Shown one piece after another: positions 42,960 to 55,650 of a stretch of 64,000 nucleotides of DNA. Position numbers and translations under genes: made by a program. Each line of letters begins with the position of its first letter. Position 1 is the stretch's first letter. The notes below the pieces were generated by a model. It had not been told where the DNA came from and searched no databases. It saw only the letters and a program-made list of their open reading frames with translations. The stretch comes from Hydractinia symbiolongicarpus (lineage: Eukaryota; Cnidaria; Hydrozoa; Anthoathecata; Hydractiniidae), in the NCBI RefSeq assembly GCF_029227915.1, contig NC_079887.1, positions 20,457,650-20,521,649 of the forward strand. Direction: 5' to 3'.

Positions 42960-45900
42960 ATGCGCAGCAAAGTCGCTGTTTTTATGTGGTGTTTTATGCT
43001 GACGTATGGAGAAATTGGCAACCGTCTGCATCACTCTAATTATCGTGTAAGCTATTAAGAGATTTATAAGAAGATAAACAGGCAGTTAAGGTCTCGCGAC
43101 GTCTTCACACGGCACCCAATACAATTTGTCTGAAACTCGATTGTAGTCATTCCTTAATTTTTCTTCTTGTTGCAGGCCAAAAAGATTTGGCATAAAACCG
43201 ACTTCATTTGTGTTTTGGTACAAATCTCTTATCTCCACAACCTAATAACACATATGCGGAGAGACACATCAAATATACAAGTTACAGTTAGCATTTTTGC
43301 CAAAAGGGTGGCAATTTTTCTTTAATTAGGGACGTAGCAATAAGAACAATGCCTTGATATTGAAGCGTATCCAGTCTTATCTAACATTCAAGCCCTCTTA
43401 CAAAAACGCCACGTCCTGATTCTGAGAGAGTTCAGCACACAACTTGTAACAGCATTATAGACTTTATAAGTTCCAGCTCAAATGAGAATGTTAATTGGCC
43501 TAGATATAAGAAAAAATAAAAAATTAATTACATGGTTACTTTTCATTATGGTTCCAGGTTTTAGTATGAACATTTAATACTCGCAACAATTACTGATACG
43601 TCAAAAAGAAGGATTTAAGAAATTGCATTTATTTACGGTAAATGTTTTTAGGAAATGAAGCTAAATTATACATATTATAAAAATGTTTATGTAACTGGGA
43701 ATTTAATTATGAAGAAATTCAACCTAGGTCTCTCATCACATGGGAAAGATGAAGATCAAAGCAAACCCTGAAGGAGCTGACTTCGATTTCTCTGGTGGTG
43801 ATCTACATGTTGACCTGCATCCAGCTCATAGCGATATTGTTCCCATATACAACTATTTCCATAGTGATTATCATGAATATCATGTGCAACCTGTAGAACA
43901 TCACATTGAGCATGAACATCACTCAGGAGATGGTGAACATCATGAAATGGTAACAAATAGCCTTTTCATAATTTAAACATTTTTAGTTTTCCTCGCGAAG
44001 CGGATCAATTTGGGAAATGGCAAATTGAACTTCAGAATTCCTTTAAACAGACGCGAAAAGGAAATCTATTTGACTTAAAATATATTTCTAATCGCCTTTA
44101 ATAATTAATAATGACACATATAAAATCTTTTTTAATACTTCTGTTATTTGACGTTAGTTATAGCCAAACATCACGGAAAGAAGATTTACGATGTCTAGTC
44201 AAGCATTACCTTCCTTCCAAGTTGCATTATTGTAGTCATGGAAGCAATCAAATATTGTTCGTTAACGGTTTGACAACTGCTGAATTTCGTTCTTCTTTTT
44301 TCTTCTCAGGACCACCATGGTGAAGATGAAGAGGGATACACTCGCAGCTTAGGTTACCATCATGAGCACGAGCATCATAATCATTATAATCACCATGTAA
44401 GCATTTTTTTGGTAAAATACTATGTTTTGTCTCTATAATACTAGCCGTATTTTGTCTGTCCGCCAACATCGACTAGTTCAAAATAGTTAACAAATTTCTG
44501 CTTTGTGCTGTAGTTGCAAGAAATAGCTGTGCCCAGGATATGTACTGTGTGATTCTGTGGATTTTACCACAGGCTAACGACTAGTCTCCATAATGGTATC
44601 CGTCTTATGTTATAATCAATCTAAAACCGGGCGAAATGGAGATGCTCGGTATTACGACAGACGAAAACCTAATGCCCGGAATGTGTATGTCGGGCAAACT
44701 AGTAAAATTTTCCACAAACTAGCAACTGTTATTAATAATAGTTCTAGCTTAATCCATGCAATCGAAAATTGTGTGTGAAATCGTTGACACTCAAATTGAC
44801 ATTCATGTAAAGTGTAACCCTTTTTGATATTCAGTGGTGTGACAAACGAAAATTTTAATATACTGGCCTAATTGTCATAAAAAATTGTATATATTCTCAG
44901 TTTTTCTAAAAATTTTGATCCCGCTCATTGATGATATTACGACTTCTTATATATTACTCAAAACCAACATAGTAAACCCTCTCAAATGTTGAAAAGGTTA
45001 TAAATTCTGATGTAATGATACGAGCATGGAAAGTTCAAATTTACATTTTAATGTAAACATTTTGGCAACGCTGTGCTGTCTGTTGAAATATATATTATAA
45101 TCTATCGAAGTGTTACAACTAACGAACAATCAAACTAATACAAACACATATATAAAGTGAAATTTTTCGTTAATATAAAAAAAACGTTTTATTCTACTTG
45201 TGGAATGTATGATACGACGTTAGAGAGTTCCATGTTTGTTAGATTATGACGTTTTCTATAAGATCTACAGCCTCTTATGCAAAGTAATGTAGATGTCCAT
45301 AAGGAAAACGAGATTTTTGTACGGATAAAGTTAGTTGCTGCTGTGATGGAGACGTTTCTCTTTTCTGAAATCAGGTCTGCTAATCATTTATAGAATGTTT
45401 CGCATTCTCTTCCCATTCCACCGTTTGTGGAAAACACTAATGGCGCAGAAGTTCTGTTTTGACTTGCAAAACACGTTCGTTGTAGGAATGTATCTTTGAG
45501 TATCGTGAGCATCTAAAAATGTCCAAACGTGCCTCTTGCTTTCTGTTCGCACTTGGTTGTAATAACTATTCGCCATCCATTTTGAGCTTGGTTCTCTTCT
45601 AACATTTCGGCACACCTATTCGTTGTTGCACAGTGTTACACAGCCTCCCTTTTCACACAGGAGCCCTCTCGTGTGCAATGTTAAATTTGTTACCACAGAC
45701 GCAATCAGCTGGCAGTCTTAGAATGAACTAGTTGTATCGCAATGGCAGAGCACCCCAAAACTGTTATTTATTTAAGTCGTATCCAAAATCTTCTAGTGCA
45801 GACTGGTTAACCAATTTGATGCACCGCTTTCTTGATTGGCTTATTTTGTTCTTTTTGTCTTCTCAGACATATTTATGCGCAGCTGCTTCAGCTTTTCATT

Positions 45901-48900
45901 ACCTTTTCGTTGACGTTCATTCTTTACTTGTTGTAAAGTCTTTATCATAATCATTTCCTATCTTTTTGTCAGTTGCATCAAGTTTTTGTTAAAGTCATTT
46001 ATGCAATAACTCTAATACCAAGATTGGTGGTTAAGACAGAAGTGTTCTCTCATCGTCGTTTACAATATGTCACCCAGTAATGGCAGTAATAAAGCGTGTC
46101 TGATGCATTCCTCTAAAAATTATTTTATGTCTGGTATGGTTGTGAGTTAGTATGAGAATTTGTGTTGGTATCCGTTGGTATAGTACGCGTAGACTGCTTG
46201 TGGTTGAGTCATAGCGATTTTAGAGAGCAACGTAATCTTATCTATCCACTTCTCAATCAGTTTTTGACAGTATTCGCTTTTAAATTCTTCACGAATTGAT
46301 ATTTGAAAACTTTTAAAGATTTCTATGGCTTTCTGCTCATGTTGCTGTTTGACAATTACCCAAAAAAATTTTTGGTTGCTGGATCTAGCTGAATACCGGA
46401 CCAATGCCAATTAATTTGTCCTACCATATTTTTAATGCTTTAAACGTTTCCACAGCAGTGATATCGTCAGCGAAATCTACCATGTTTGTATTGACGATTA
46501 CCTCTAACATTTTGTCAACAAGTGGTGTGAGGCCAATTGCGTATATAGTCATTTCTTAAGGGTCACCTTGAGTAGTTCCTTCCCTGGATCATTGGAGCAT
46601 ATCAGCTAATTATATGCTCCAATGACGAAAAGTCTTGCTGGAGGTCAGTAATAGTTATTCACATAACGACCAAATATCAGACACAGGATGTTACATTGTG
46701 CAATATTGACTGAAGGTTGATACTGTTGAACGCATTAATAGCATCTAATAAAAGTACAGCTTCGGACTCTTCTTCTTCGTAAATCTCTCTCTTAGAGTGT
46801 ATCGCTGCTTCACTCCCAGTAGCATGATCGGAACACATTTATACTTCACTACATAAATCAATGACATCTTACCTCACTACTGCCATAACGACTTATCCGC
46901 TAATCCGACTGAGAACTTCGTTACACCGATCGGCCTTAGTCCAGGTCGCTTATCAAGTCGTACCAGTCTACACGCGAGAAAAGCTTCGAGCATATCATCT
47001 TGAATGTTTTCTTAGCAAAGTTTTCCATGACATTTGCAAGAGCCGTTAGGTCTATGCTGCTGTGCTTCACTCGTAAATGCTCTTAAATTACTTTTATGCC
47101 ATAATTTTAGTCGTCTTTCTAAAGCCTTTTGATGATCTTTGTTTTCACCAGCGTTTCGCTGTTTATTTGTTTATCTCTATTTTCTGGTTGTTCATCCATT
47201 TTTCATATTAACACCAATATTAATCTTCATTTCGCAATTAATTTCCAGCAATGCGTTGCGTGAAGAATGGGATATCAAGACAAATATATATAGGATTATT
47301 TTTCGTCAGAAAAAAAGTGTCCGCCATCTTGGAAAGACTTTTAAATCTGTTTGTTTCAATTTTCACTATTCTAACTCCGCCCATAAAAGACAAATATTTC
47401 AAATTTTTAGTCAATCTGTTGGTGTTCCAATGGTATCCCAAAGCCATATCGTTATTTCGTGCATTCTTTCCCGCCTGTTAGCACTAAGAAAATTAAATTT
47501 TCTAGGACGGGATTATTAAGTTATGGACGGGATTATAATGGCGTTTTCAATTTTCCTGATTATAAAATTTCTGATGACGTCACTTAAAAAATAATTATGC
47601 CAAACTTCGTCAAAAGTTATGGACAACGGCAATTAATGCACCCCACCCTTATACCTAAAATACTTAAAAAACTCATACCAAACAGATTTCATCTGCTGCA
47701 GCGTCCAATTTTCCTTTTTTTTTTGTAGCCGTTGTTGCGACTAAATATCTTTTATTTTATAACAATGTACATACGCTTTTTTACGGGTTCAGGCTTAATT
47801 TTAAGGTTTATATCAAAGAGCTCTTGAGACGAGAATGTAACATGGGACATTTTATTTCTTTTTTCGCCATGGAATAACTTAAAATTTTTTAAAACTATTT
47901 TTTGCGGATTTTAAGATGTTACACTTTTTTGTCTGTGACAAAAGTTCCAACAGGGCGGTTACAGTGCTTTGTCATGATTACAGGGCGGATAGTTGTTTTT
48001 TCAACTCTTTTTTCTCTAAACTAACAACTTCATCATGTGAGCATGCAGTGTGCAAAACGTTTCAGGAAATGGAACCTTATGAACACCATCACTTGCACCA
48101 CGATCGTTACCATGACAATGACGAACGTCATAGCGATATGCATCATGAGGAACATCACTCAGGTGACCACATGGACCACCATATGGATCATCACCATGAA
48201 GGTCATCACATGAATGAGGAGGAGGAGATAGCGGCTGACCACGGACATCATGACATGCCGCATGTCTTTCCTATTGGCATGGGGCACGGTAAGAAGTTTT
48301 TAAGTCAGTCAGTCAAAAAAGTCGGAAAAAAAATTAGTCGGCAAAAATAAAAAGTCAGCAAAAATATTAGTCACTTCGACAAAATTTAGTCACTTTTTGC
48401 CGACTAAATTTTTATATTTAGTCACTTTTTGCCGACTGAACTTTTGAATTTAGTCACTTTTTGCCGACTTTTTTTTTACTAGAAAAGTTTGCATGAAAAA
48501 AAAACATAAGAGTAAAATTTAGTTCTTATTAACTTATGAATGCGACAATTTTATTTACAATGGTCACTTTTTCTCTAATTTAGTGTGTATTATCAGTATG
48601 TCTCTCACCCGCATTCTGCCTGTTTAAAATAGCTGCGCGCAGCTTATCACTGGCGAACCTGCGGTTTTTTTCTTGAATTAACGACCAGTTTCTCCATAAA
48701 AACAAATGTTGGCTGTCTGTTGGCCAAAAACGAGTCATGCAAAATCATGCACGAAATCTCTTAAATAATAGCCGCATTTTGTCTGTGTCCGCGAGAGCCG
48801 CTTCCCGTAATGGAATCACGAAATTTTTATAATGCGCACCAATACCAAATGCGATATATTTTTGTCCACTTTGTTGCGACAGGTTAATTTAAAGGACGGG

Positions 48901-51900
48901 CGACCCCGTGGATTTTTCCACGGGCTGACGACTAGTTTATATTATAATGCTTGCTGTCTGTTTCTGAATTAAAGATGGTAGCTGCGAGCAGCGAAGGGAA
49001 ATTTCCTGGGAAGCTACTGAATTTCCTTAGATTTTCAAACTAGTGGAATTTTGTGGATTATAAATAATTAGCTTATTTAACATGGCAGTTAAGCGATAGT
49101 TGACACAAAAAACTATCCGAGGTATACGGATCATGTTGACTCGTTTTTCTCCAATTATTACCATATCAAGCTATAGGGTTATAGTTACTTTCTTTTTAAT
49201 TAAAACTAAAACACTTCTGGCACATGTTTTGATTTGACTTTTTATAGAGATAAAACTGGGGACGTAATATAAGGGCTATATATACATGTATGTATGCTTA
49301 AGTAATAGACAAAATCTAATTTTAGGTGGGGCAGGACATCATGGTAGTAGTGAGGTAGGACATCATGAAGGACATGGAGGTGGTGGGGGCGAGATGCATC
49401 ATGGTAGTTACGATGGTGGTGGCTATGGAGGAGATGGTGGTGGTTATGGTGGCGGTGGTTATGGTGGCGGTGGTTATGGTGGAGGTGGCGGTGGAATGCA
49501 TCATGGCGGTTACGGTGGTGGTGGCTATGGAGGAGGTGGCGGTGGAGTGCATCATGCTGACTTCCATCCTGGAAATATTCACCATAATAGAGAAGAACAG
49601 TGGGGACATAATATGGGGCATGTGGGTGGCGGCGATTATGGTGGGGGTGGTGGACATGGTGGTGGCGGCGGGTACGGTGGTGGGCATGGTGGTTGGTGCA
49701 AAAGAAGTGATGTTAATGGCAACTGCCTTATCAGGCAAGGTGAAAAAACAGAAAATGGGGAAGAGAGAGATTTTTTGATTAAACCAATAGGTCTTAAAGG
49801 CTCGATTCGAGAAAAATTTAAAAAACATTGGGACGAAGAAGAAAAAGGTAATATGTTGTACTTGTAGAAAAATATTATTGTTGTATTGTACGTACTAAAG
49901 TTTTCCAATTCTTGCTTTTTCTTAAATATCATGTGATAGATAGCATTCACAGAAGTAAACCGCTTTTAAATTTTTGTTACAGAGGAAGGTGAAGAAAAAG
50001 AATCTCATGAAAACGACGAAGATAATGACGATGAAGATAACGACAAAGATGACGATAAACACGTTGTACGTCATCATCATCGTCGTCTTCATCATCACCA
50101 CCACGACGATGATACGGAACCGTCAAAACCTGATGACGACGGCAAGCCGACATCTGAAGAGTTTATGAGGGTATACAATTATGCAAGTAGGTTTTCTTAC
50201 ACATTGATCTATATGTTACAAAAGGAGTGTTTTTAGGTTATTATCACTTACGAACTCTTTGAGGGGAGAGAGTTTGCGTGAATTTGCTAAGAATAAGATC
50301 TTTAGTTCTTACTGTTATTAAAAAGATTCCCGCAAAATAGCCCTGGAACTAGACCGTACTATAAAAAAAAAAAAAACACTTGAGTAACAGTTAGTAATAG
50401 GGATGAAATGTTAAATGATGACTAAAAAATACTGATGGGAGGATGGCAGAGTTTTAATAACCAGTGCTGGAGGTAGCTTAAATGGATAATCTAAGCGCAC
50501 TACTTTTGCAGAACACTCGTTAACAGCAATGCCAATAGAATTGAATACGTTATCTTAAGCTATAATATGGTACTACTAATGTTTTCAATTTATTCTTTTG
50601 CACACAGAAGCTGTCTTTAACAGAAAGTAGTCTGCTAAAGTTGCGGATAAGTCTTTTGGCCAAGGTTGATTGGTAAACAAAAAAAAATTACAGAAACACA
50701 AGTAAATATCAAAAAAGAAAAAAACAACAGGGAGATGTTAGATCAAATATTTCTACTTTAGAAAAAATTTATCCGGGGGAAGACGATTCATCTGGTGATG
50801 GTGGTAATGAGAAAGTTGAACCAGTTTATAAAATTAATGACAAGTTGAGTGCTAGAGAAGAACAACTAGCTAAAGATATCGAAAGAATGGAGGCCATAAG
50901 AAAATCAAAAAGAAGGGAAGAACAACTAAGGCGTGAAAAGGAGAGAGATGAAAGAGAAGAGCGTGAAAGAAAACGAAAACGAATCAAATTAATGGAAAGA
51001 AAACTGGAAGAAGAAAAAGAAGAAAAGAAAAAAGAAGAAGAAGAAGAAAAAAGAAGACATGAAAAAGAAGAAAGAGATATGAAAGAAAAGAAAAAAGAGG
51101 AAGAGTCGTCAAAAGATGATGTAGAAAAAGATATAGAAACTAGAGAAAAGGTCAATTTAAATTCTGGTGGAGAAGAAAAAGTAAAATCTCTATAAATATA
51201 GGTGCATGCTAAACAGTATGAGCTTACGATACACCTATATCGCGAGTTAAACTTGTAGTTTGTAGAGGTTAGATGTAGAGGGATATTTCAAACAATTTAA
51301 GTTTTCAGCTTACAAAACTCCTATATCCCGATCATTACTGCAGCTTTAAGAGATGCCAGGATAATAAAAAAAGAGAACGCTTGCCTGTTTAAAAAGTTAT
51401 GTCAACTGATTGTACTAGGTTTTATAGATTTAAACTTTCAATATGTCGGACATACTGAATTGAGTTGTTTATTTGTGTCCAGGAAATACAGCGTGAGCAA
51501 GAAAAGGCGTATGGGAGCATTGAAAAAGCAGAACGGGATAACAAAAGTTCAGACGGAGAAAATACGGAAGAGAAGGATGAAAAATCAAGACAAAATACAG
51601 GTACAAAATATCAGTATGCTTCTTAGTTGTTTATGTGTTTGTGAAAATGAAACCGTCGTAATTTGATCTTCCATCCCGGACATAAAGATTTGCAAAGGAG
51701 GGCGAATTTTCAAGCTCGAAACCACAAGCAATCGAGGCAACCATTTTTATATAAGTAACACGCACTGCGAGGTTGTTATTTGGTTAAATCCAAAATTTGA
51801 GGTCTGCTAATTTTTGCTAACGCCAGCACGCCCAAATTTTGCGATTTTTTGATGTAATGGATTGTACTAAAATGCAGACCTGGTGAAAACTGCTCCCAGG

Positions 51901-54900
51901 AAATTTTCAATGTCGGTAACTCGCTTGTCTTGCTTGCAAAGTAAATGAATCCTGTGCGACATACCGAATGCAGAGTACTGCACAAGTGATGTCTTTTGGT
52001 TATTTCGAGAACTAGCCAAAAATGGCCCTTTGCAAAAATCTTATGTTCGAGTTGTAGGTACAGTAGACTCTCTGTAATTCGAACTCGCAGGGGACCGAAA
52101 AAAAGCTTAAATTAGGGAGAGTTCGAATTAGGGGAAGTTCATAAATTTTTGTGAAATTTTGTCCAAAAATCAGGGTTGATGGTAGTAAAAAGACTTCATA
52201 GATACATCCATCTAAATACCTTGAGATATATATCTCCTATATTACTTCAGACGTATTTCTTATTTTGCAAAAAAGTCATAAATATTATGTTTCTGGTCTT
52301 ATTCTCTTGTTTCCTTGCAAACCACTTTGAAATGATTTGAAATGATTCCATGATTTTTACTTTATTCTTTTACCAGGTGGAAAGAGTATTTTAGGAAGTC
52401 CAAATTGTGCAGCTATTTCTCTTGATGAAACTCCTTTCTCAAGTTGTTGGAGTGCCTTGTATTTTGTTTTCATAGACTTTTTATTGTACCGACGTTTTGC
52501 TAAAGAGTCGCCATCTTGTTGATTAATACCAAAAATATATCCTTTGTAGTTTGAAAAGAATCCTAGACCTTCGATTTTGAAATTGAACATGTAAAACCGT
52601 GTTTACACTCGATGAAAGATTAGCAGAGGGAGATAAAATGACTACTTTACGTAATTCGATCTTTAAAAGTTCGATTTACGGGGTGAAATGATCTAAAGGG
52701 ACCGGAAATATGGTTCGAATTTGGGGAAGTGAATCATGAGAGTTTGCTAAGGGATTTTGACAGGACCAGAAGATTTGTTCGAATTAAGGAGAGGTTCGGA
52801 TTAGGGGAAGTCGAATTACAGAGAGTCTACCGTAGTTCCGAAAAAGATTTTCTTATGTAAATTTGATAAAAGTTTCGGAATTAGATTTTCCTCTAACAGG
52901 TGCACTGCGGTGGAATGAAGATAAGGAAGATAGCGTACACTCTCCATCGCATAAGTCACATCTGCATGAGAGGGAAGATTCAGAAACAGCTGAAAAAAGT
53001 CACGATGAGAGAGAAGAAAACAGAGACGAAGATAAAGGGAATGAAAAAAGTGTAAGTGTTAAATGTGTATCTCTCCTCTGTCTCGCTTACTTGTCTTTGT
53101 TATGTGTATGTGTGTATGTGTCTAAAAATTAAGAGGATTGTGACCCAGGTTGTCATTGTAGTTATATACGGGTAAAAGGAGGTTTGGAAAAACAATCACT
53201 TCGGTAAAGAAATGTATGTTCACATTGATAAGAAATTATAATACAAAAACCGGAGTTGACACAGAGTTAATGCCCGGAGCACACCCGTTTGCATTTAACG
53301 CCAGTGTGTATTCAACGCCCTTGCTTTTATTTTAGGAAGAAGAAGGGGAAGATAGAGATAACCCACGAAAAGAAGTAAGTGATGATGATGATATGGACGA
53401 TGGAGAAAGACGGCAGCATGACTTTCATGATATGATATCTCACGTGAAACCCAAGTCTTTACATAGTAAGAAAATTTAAGATTTAATGAAATAAACATAA
53501 TTGTCATGATACTAAATGTCAGGTGAGGTTTGTAAGCATAATAGTTCAGCTAGTTTCAAGGGATTTTTGCCTTTGTTATATTTATTAATATAAATCATAT
53601 CAAAAAGGCAATAGTCCGTGGGAACGAGGGTGGCCTAGTTATGTAAAAGAGCTATCTATAAAATGTATAAATATTTTTTTTATATATCGGGACGGAAAAA
53701 CCGTTGGCAGAAATCGAAAAGAGAAAATATATTCTGGTTTGTCCTAACATTTGCGAAATCTCTTTTTTATATTTTTTCATGTTTTCTTGTTAGGTTTAGA
53801 AAGACCTCACGAAGGAGTTGAAAAGTTTGGTGGAAAAGATGAAGAAATTGATATTAATGATAAAACACAGGAAGGTTTGTTATTTCATTATCTTCTTTTC
53901 ACAAAATTGAACCTGTAAAAATATAAATATATAGCCGCCTTTTTTAAAAAAAGGCATTGAAGATAATGTCGGTAGCAAAGTTGTTATTCTTTTTATATTT
54001 TTATTTACAGAAATTTAAAACTGAGTTATATTTCATTGATGACTCAACCAAAGCATTTTTCTTAAATTTTGATGTCATTTCGTACTCATTGTTTTTCGTT
54101 TCACACTTAAAACGCAGTTCCCTGCGCAGCAAAACGTCGCTGCATAACCTTTAAACCTTTTTATTCGCATTATATTTTAAAACACTTCGTTTTATTTTTG
54201 TATACAATAGAAAAAGACACGAATACAGAATAACAAAGAAAAATGCGGAAAAGCAGAGCCTTTCACACACCAAAAGCGAGCGTATGTAATTTTACAGTCC
54301 AAAATGTCCAAAATGCGTCGTGGCGCAGAACAGCTTTTTAAGTGTGAATTTAGCTTTACCTACACGAATGAACTTACGTAATTAAATGCAATAACCACAT
54401 AAATTTGCATACTTAAAGGAGATATTGATCAAATGGAAGTTCAACGGAAGTTAGAAGAAGGGAAGAACGAGCTACCCATTCAGGATCAACGCGAAGGAGA
54501 GCAACTAAAGGAGCTCGCAAATACTTACACTCCCCCGATGAATGCGAAACCAGAAACAGACCGACAACAAAGCAGTATGTATGAACAGAATCAAGATGTC
54601 AAACTAGAAGGTAAAATTTTCACTTTTCAGCAACGCATGCCGGTCGCCAAAAGAAAAATCTAACTTACACTGGACTTAATGCTTTGTACTAGTTCATTTG
54701 ACTTATAATTCAAAACATCCAAAACTCATTAAAAAATAGCCTTGGGAACAAGTGTGGAATCAAATTACATGTGGCTGTCTGAACAAAGGACATAAGAATG
54801 CAAGGTTTTTATTGGTCAAAATTTAGTTATTAGCACTTCATAGCTATTTCACGTGATTTTGTTAAAAATTCATTTTTTTTACTGAAAATAATGTTAACAT

Positions 54901-55650
54901 TTTAATTTCACCATCCTAGAGTTCCCTTTTTAAGGCGCTGACCATGAATTTTACCACGATCGGCCAAACTACGCAGCAATGAACCACCACGATGACGGAG
55001 AGCGTGAAATTGAAAATAATCACAACGATGAAGATCAAGACAAGCGACACGAATTAAACTTAGCCGAACCCGTAAAAATAAGTCATTCTAATGAAGATAT
55101 CACAGAAAGGCCGCACAGTGAAGAAGACGTCGATAAAAAAGTTTTAGGTGACTTTAAAAGTAGATTTAATGAGGAGACGAGCTTTCAATCAGTTGAGCAA
55201 GCTGAAGAGTTATTCAATCAACTCCAAGATGCGGCATTGTCTAATCAGAAAAAATTAGATGGCCAGCAAACAAGCGGAAGCGTGACGGATAACGGCCTGG
55301 TTAGTGCCGGCCCGCATAACCACGCCATGTATCAAACCCACGCCACTAAAAGACATAATTTAGCAGATCATAATTCATACAAGAGCACTGCACAGTTTTT
55401 TTCTGGTAATAAAATCCAGAAAGTCAACCAAGTAGATAAAGACAAAAGACAGAACCTGTTGTTTAGTAAATTTTTTGTTGCAGCACAACATAAACAGCCA
55501 AGTCGCAACAAACGCTTTTATAAGATATACTCTAGGAGAAATCACATCATTAAAGGGACAGATAATTCTAAGGAATTAATACCTAATAGAGTTGATAATG
55601 CCACTGTGCCAATATCCGTACGTATTCCTGTGTTTAGAAGAAGAAAATAA
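42960..55650 (+). CDS. Secreted His-rich / Gly-rich / acidic multi-block structural protein
   Basis: Thirteen exons join in frame (1050 residues): 42960-43046, 43728-43949, 44310-44396, 48066-48288, 49326-49847, 49983-50186, 50762-51180, 51483-51600, 52900-53051, 53336-53465, 53794-53874, 54419-54610, 54935-55650. The ATG (A at -3; another in-frame ATG at 42948) opens a signal peptide (MRSKVAVFMWCFMLTYGEIG). Residues 30-206 are His/Glu/Asp-rich (DHMDHHMDHHHEGHHM). Residues 207-345 are Gly-rich with GGYGGGGYGG and HHGG repeats, ending at one CKRSDVNGNC. Residues 381-448 are acidic with an HHHRRLHHHHH cluster. Residues 449-588 are a Lys/Glu/Arg-rich probable single helix. The rest is acidic and disordered with a basic end. 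No known domain was found. The sequence suggests metal coordination and a structural or cuticle-type role by analogy with His/Gly-rich invertebrate structural proteins; this is inference. Reading through the donor at 51181 would stop at 51193 and give a shorter form. Confidence 0.83.
44430..44584 (+). mobile_element. Short Helitron-like non-autonomous element
   Basis: It begins TCTCTATAATACTAGCC and ends with a hairpin (CTGTGG, loop ATTTTA, CCACAG) followed eight bases later by CTAG and then T. A TC start, a 3' hairpin and a CTRR end before T are the Helitron signature. Its ends match those of the element at 48757-48935. It lies in the 3.7-kb intron of the His-rich gene. Confidence 0.68.
45260..46640 (-). 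mobile_element. Decayed reverse-transcriptase element
   Basis: Minus-strand fragments of one pol gene appear in order: REGTTQGDP then a stop then EMTIYAIGLTPLVDKMLE (near 46480-46585), the RT catalytic-box-like VDFADDITAV (46463-46478), the 87-codon stretch with KWIDKITLLSKIAMTQPQAVY (46147-46410), KRYEMIMIKTLQQVKNERQ-like residues near 45950, and APLVFSTNGGMGRECETFYK, stop, LADLISEKRN with FIRTKISFSL (45268-45450). Several stops and frame changes show it is dead. The GTTQGDP and FSxxGGMG motifs are familiar from cnidarian retroelements. LTRs or a poly(A) tail were not found, so the class is open. It lies antisense in the His-rich gene's intron. Confidence 0.75.
48301..48472. repeat. About 32-bp tandem repeat with inverted copies
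   Basis: TTTAGTCACTTTTTGCCGAC occurs near 48385, 48418 and 48450. The preceding part carries the opposite-strand word AGTCGGCAAAAA. The repeat starts about ten bases after a splice donor (48289) of the His-rich gene and could fold into a hairpin. Confidence 0.8.
48757..48935 (+). mobile_element. Short Helitron-like non-autonomous element, second copy
   Basis: It starts A|TCTCTTAAATAATAGCCGCA and shares ATTTTGTCTGT with the first copy. The 3' end has a perfect hairpin, CCCGTGG (48905-48911) and CCACGGG (48918-48924), then CTGACGA and CTAG, followed by T. Both flanks (A and T) fit Helitron insertion between A and T. It lies in the intron between His-rich exons 48066-48288 and 49326-49847. Confidence 0.72.
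52061..52832 (-). mobile_element. Pogo/Tigger-like DNA transposon remnant with TA duplication
   Basis: The left end CAGTAGACTCTCTGTAATTC (52061) and the reverse complement of the right end, CGGTAGACTCTCTGTAATTC, are near-perfect inverted repeats, flanked by TA on both sides (52059-52060 and 52833-52834). Subterminal GTTCGAATTAGGGGAAG-type repeats are typical of this group. The minus strand encodes a CENP-B/Pogo-type N-terminal helix-turn-helix remnant (KRRYNKKSMKTKYKALQQLE, then GVSSREIAAQFGLPK, about 52385-52500). No DDE domain remains, so it is an internally deleted, non-autonomous copy. It lies in an intron of the His-rich gene. Confidence 0.87.

Noticed and set aside
46861-47519. Plus-strand ORFs near 47 kb
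   Set aside because: No domain, codon-use or splice support. They overlap the edge of the decayed retroelement and intron sequence of the His-rich gene.
49322-49950. Long antisense ORFs opposite the Gly-rich exon
   Set aside because: They are shadows of GGN codons read in reverse (Thr/Ala/Met or Pro runs). The plus strand has the splice sites and continues the gene.
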